A stretch of DNA of 52,431 nt, taken from contig NZ_JABMJG010000019.1 of NCBI RefSeq assembly GCF_013376045.1, forward strand, positions 1 to 52,431, given 5' to 3'. This document shows, piece by piece, positions 51,231-52,431 of the stretch; the first letter of the stretch is position 1, and every line of letters starts with the position of its first letter. The DNA is from Variovorax sp. SG517 (GTDB lineage: Bacteria; Pseudomonadota; Gammaproteobacteria; Burkholderiales; Burkholderiaceae_C). The position numbers and the translations under genes are program-made. The notes beneath the pieces were generated by a model that searched no databases, was not told the DNA's origin, and saw only the letters and a list, made by a program, of their open reading frames with translations.

Positions 51231-52336
51231 TCAACGCTCACTGCGCGCGCGCAGACTCTCGGCAGAGTAATAGTCAGGCTTCATCCGGGCGTTGCCCGTG
51301 CCGTCGACGACCCATTTCATGTCGGTGCCGTTGGCGAGGGCGGCGCCGTCAATGAGGTAGCGGCCTTCCGCCAAGTTGTGCTGGACGAAAGCGACCGAGT
51401 CGCAAGACCCGGTTTCGTAGACAGGAATGACAAACCCTTCTCGAACCTTCCAGGCCTTGCCTTGCGCGTCATAGTCGACTGCGCCCACGAAGGTCCAGCT
51501 GTCCTCGTCGATGTAGAACTCCCGCTTCGGCGCGGAGTGGCGCAATCCTGGTTTGACGGTGGCCTCCACAACCCAGACGCGGTGCATCTCGTACCGACGA
51601 TGCGTGGGGGAGATGAAGTCCGGCTTCAACACGTCATCGGCCTTGGCCTTGAAGTCGTATGGACCGAAGGCGTTGTAAGGAATCACCATCTCCTTCTTTC
51701 CAACAAGCTTCCAGTCGAATCGGTCTAGTGCGCCGTTGAACACATAGCCTTCATCGATGTTGTACTGGTTCTCGTAGCCGATCTGAGGCGCATCGTAGGC
51801 ATAGGCCGGCATCCGGCGCGTGCGCCGCTGGCCAGGAAAATAGTAGAACGCTTCCGAAGCTTTATTGGCCGGCAGTACGAAGACCGCGCCTTGTCCCGCC
51901 AGTGCCGTCGGCGATTGATAACTCATCGTGTAGTACGACTCGATCTGATCGGCCTTTGCGAAGGTCGTACTGCTCTTTTCCGCCCACGGCAAGTAGGTGA
52001 AGCTGTCAGCAGTTACCTTGATCCATTCGCTGCTGCCCTTGCGCGGAGACACATACACGATCTGGTTCACCATTTCGATGCCCACGCCGCGGTAGTGCAC
52101 CTTCGCATTGATCATGACCTCCGCCCCACTCTTCGGCACCGGAAATGGAATGCCAGGAACGAACGCGTCCGCGAGACTCAGTCCATCCGGACTCAGCTTC
52201 GCAAAGCCGATGTTCTTCTTTGTGTTTTCTGCCACGGCGCTCGGTGCGCCGCACGTGCGACGGCTAGGATAGACATCCATGCTGTAGCCCTTGGTGGACT
52301 TGATCAGAGCCACCTGACCTGCATTCAGCTTGTCTG
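51231..52336 (-). pseudogene. DUF1329 periplasmic protein, 5' end replaced by insertion element
   Basis: About 368 residues of a protein that normally has about 450. The kept part begins TDKLNAGQVALIKSTKGYSMDVYPSRRTC and runs to the normal end (MKPDYYSAESLRARSER). Further family segments are EMVNQIVYVSPRKGSSEWIKV and EMHRVWVVEATVKPGLRHSAPKREFYIDEDSWTFVGAVDYD. DUF1329 (PF07044) proteins have a LolA/LolB-like fold suited to carrying a lipid in the periplasm. The signal peptide and first about 80-100 residues are lost, because an IS21-like terminus begins right at 52337. Without the signal sequence the product cannot be exported. An ATG at 52349 inside the element could start a cytoplasmic remnant. 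Confidence 0.82.
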
Positions 52337-52431
52337 TGTTGATTTCCATCCAGAAGTGACCCACTTGGTCGTGTGATTTCCATCTAAATCTGACCCACGT
52401 GATAACCCTAACCTGCTGCTTTTAGCAGCAG
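52337..52431. mobile_element. IS21-like element terminus (partial, runs off window)
   Basis: From 52337 the sequence is TGTTGATTTCCATCCAG then GTGACCCAC, followed by a second similar unit TGTGATTTCCATC...TGACCCAC at 52372-52398. Tandem repeats of this kind at the tip, with a TG...CA end and GGAAATCAACA wording, are characteristic of many IS21-family elements. The rest of the element (istA/istB) would lie to the right, outside the window. Confidence 0.7.
52413..52431. terminator. Stem-loop at window edge
   Basis: CTGCTGC-TTTTA-GCAGCAG, a perfect 7-bp stem with a 5-base loop ending at the last base. It may be the hairpin that follows istB in the IS21-like element. It cannot be judged further because the window stops here. 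Confidence 0.45.

Overview
The window looks like chromosomal accessory DNA from a high-GC betaproteobacterium, most likely Burkholderiales (Comamonadaceae or Alcaligenaceae type). The evidence is the GC-rich codon usage, five periplasmic Bug/TctC-type solute-binding proteins, and the particular mix of oxidoreductases and regulators. No rRNA, tRNA or CRISPR array was seen. Species assignment is inference.

Left end (1-6.4 kb): a boundary zone full of mobile-element debris. It has an IS66 transposase remnant cut at a perfect 32-bp palindrome, two small unknown genes, a secreted beta-lactamase-fold serine hydrolase, a lipoprotein gene interrupted by an intact ISNCY-like element, and decayed IS3 and IS30 pieces. 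Next (6.4-14 kb): a universal stress protein, a membrane GGDEF-EAL protein, a membrane diguanylate cyclase, a CI-like DNA-binding protein with an 18-bp palindrome upstream, a tyrosine recombinase with an unclear N-terminus, and a 9-bp tandem repeat.

14-22.6 kb: sugar-acid/hydroxyacid metabolism. An IlvD/Edd-type dehydratase and a GhrA-like reductase form an operon, flanked by two inverted, closely related HAD hydrolases. A leftward cupin and FAD-oxidoreductase pair follows. Gene decay is visible: a frameshifted FAD oxidoreductase, an aldehyde dehydrogenase that has lost its whole catalytic middle, and an IS3 remnant.

22.7-39 kb: two or three leftward catabolic operons for unidentified organic acids. 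The first is SDR, Bug, carboxymuconolactone-decarboxylase-like protein, PDC-lactonase-like amidohydrolase and an EthD-like protein, divergent from a LysR regulator. The second runs from a Bug protein through enoyl-CoA hydratase/isomerase, an NDP-forming acyl-CoA ligase, Bug, enol-lactonase-like hydrolase, Bug and MmgE/PrpD to an alpha/beta hydrolase and a last Bug, divergent from an IclR regulator. A 27-bp element matching at 23 positions lies both at the LysR promoter and in front of the last hydrolase-Bug pair, which suggests one regulon. None of the five Bug proteins has TctA/TctB membrane partners here.

39-46 kb: a visibly more AT-rich block. A leftward set (alpha/beta hydrolase, class II aldolase, PanE-like reductase, FAD oxidoreductase) is divergent from an amine-oxidase-like flavoprotein and a TetR regulator. 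Two of the three alpha/beta hydrolases in the window carry Ala where the nucleophilic Ser should be.

46-52.4 kb: a compact leftward four-gene envelope cluster: DUF1329 protein (5' end removed by an IS21-like terminus), DUF1302 outer-membrane barrel, RND/MMPL transporter and YCF48-type propeller. This is the best candidate for a poorly described system: a trans-envelope path for a hydrophobic substrate.
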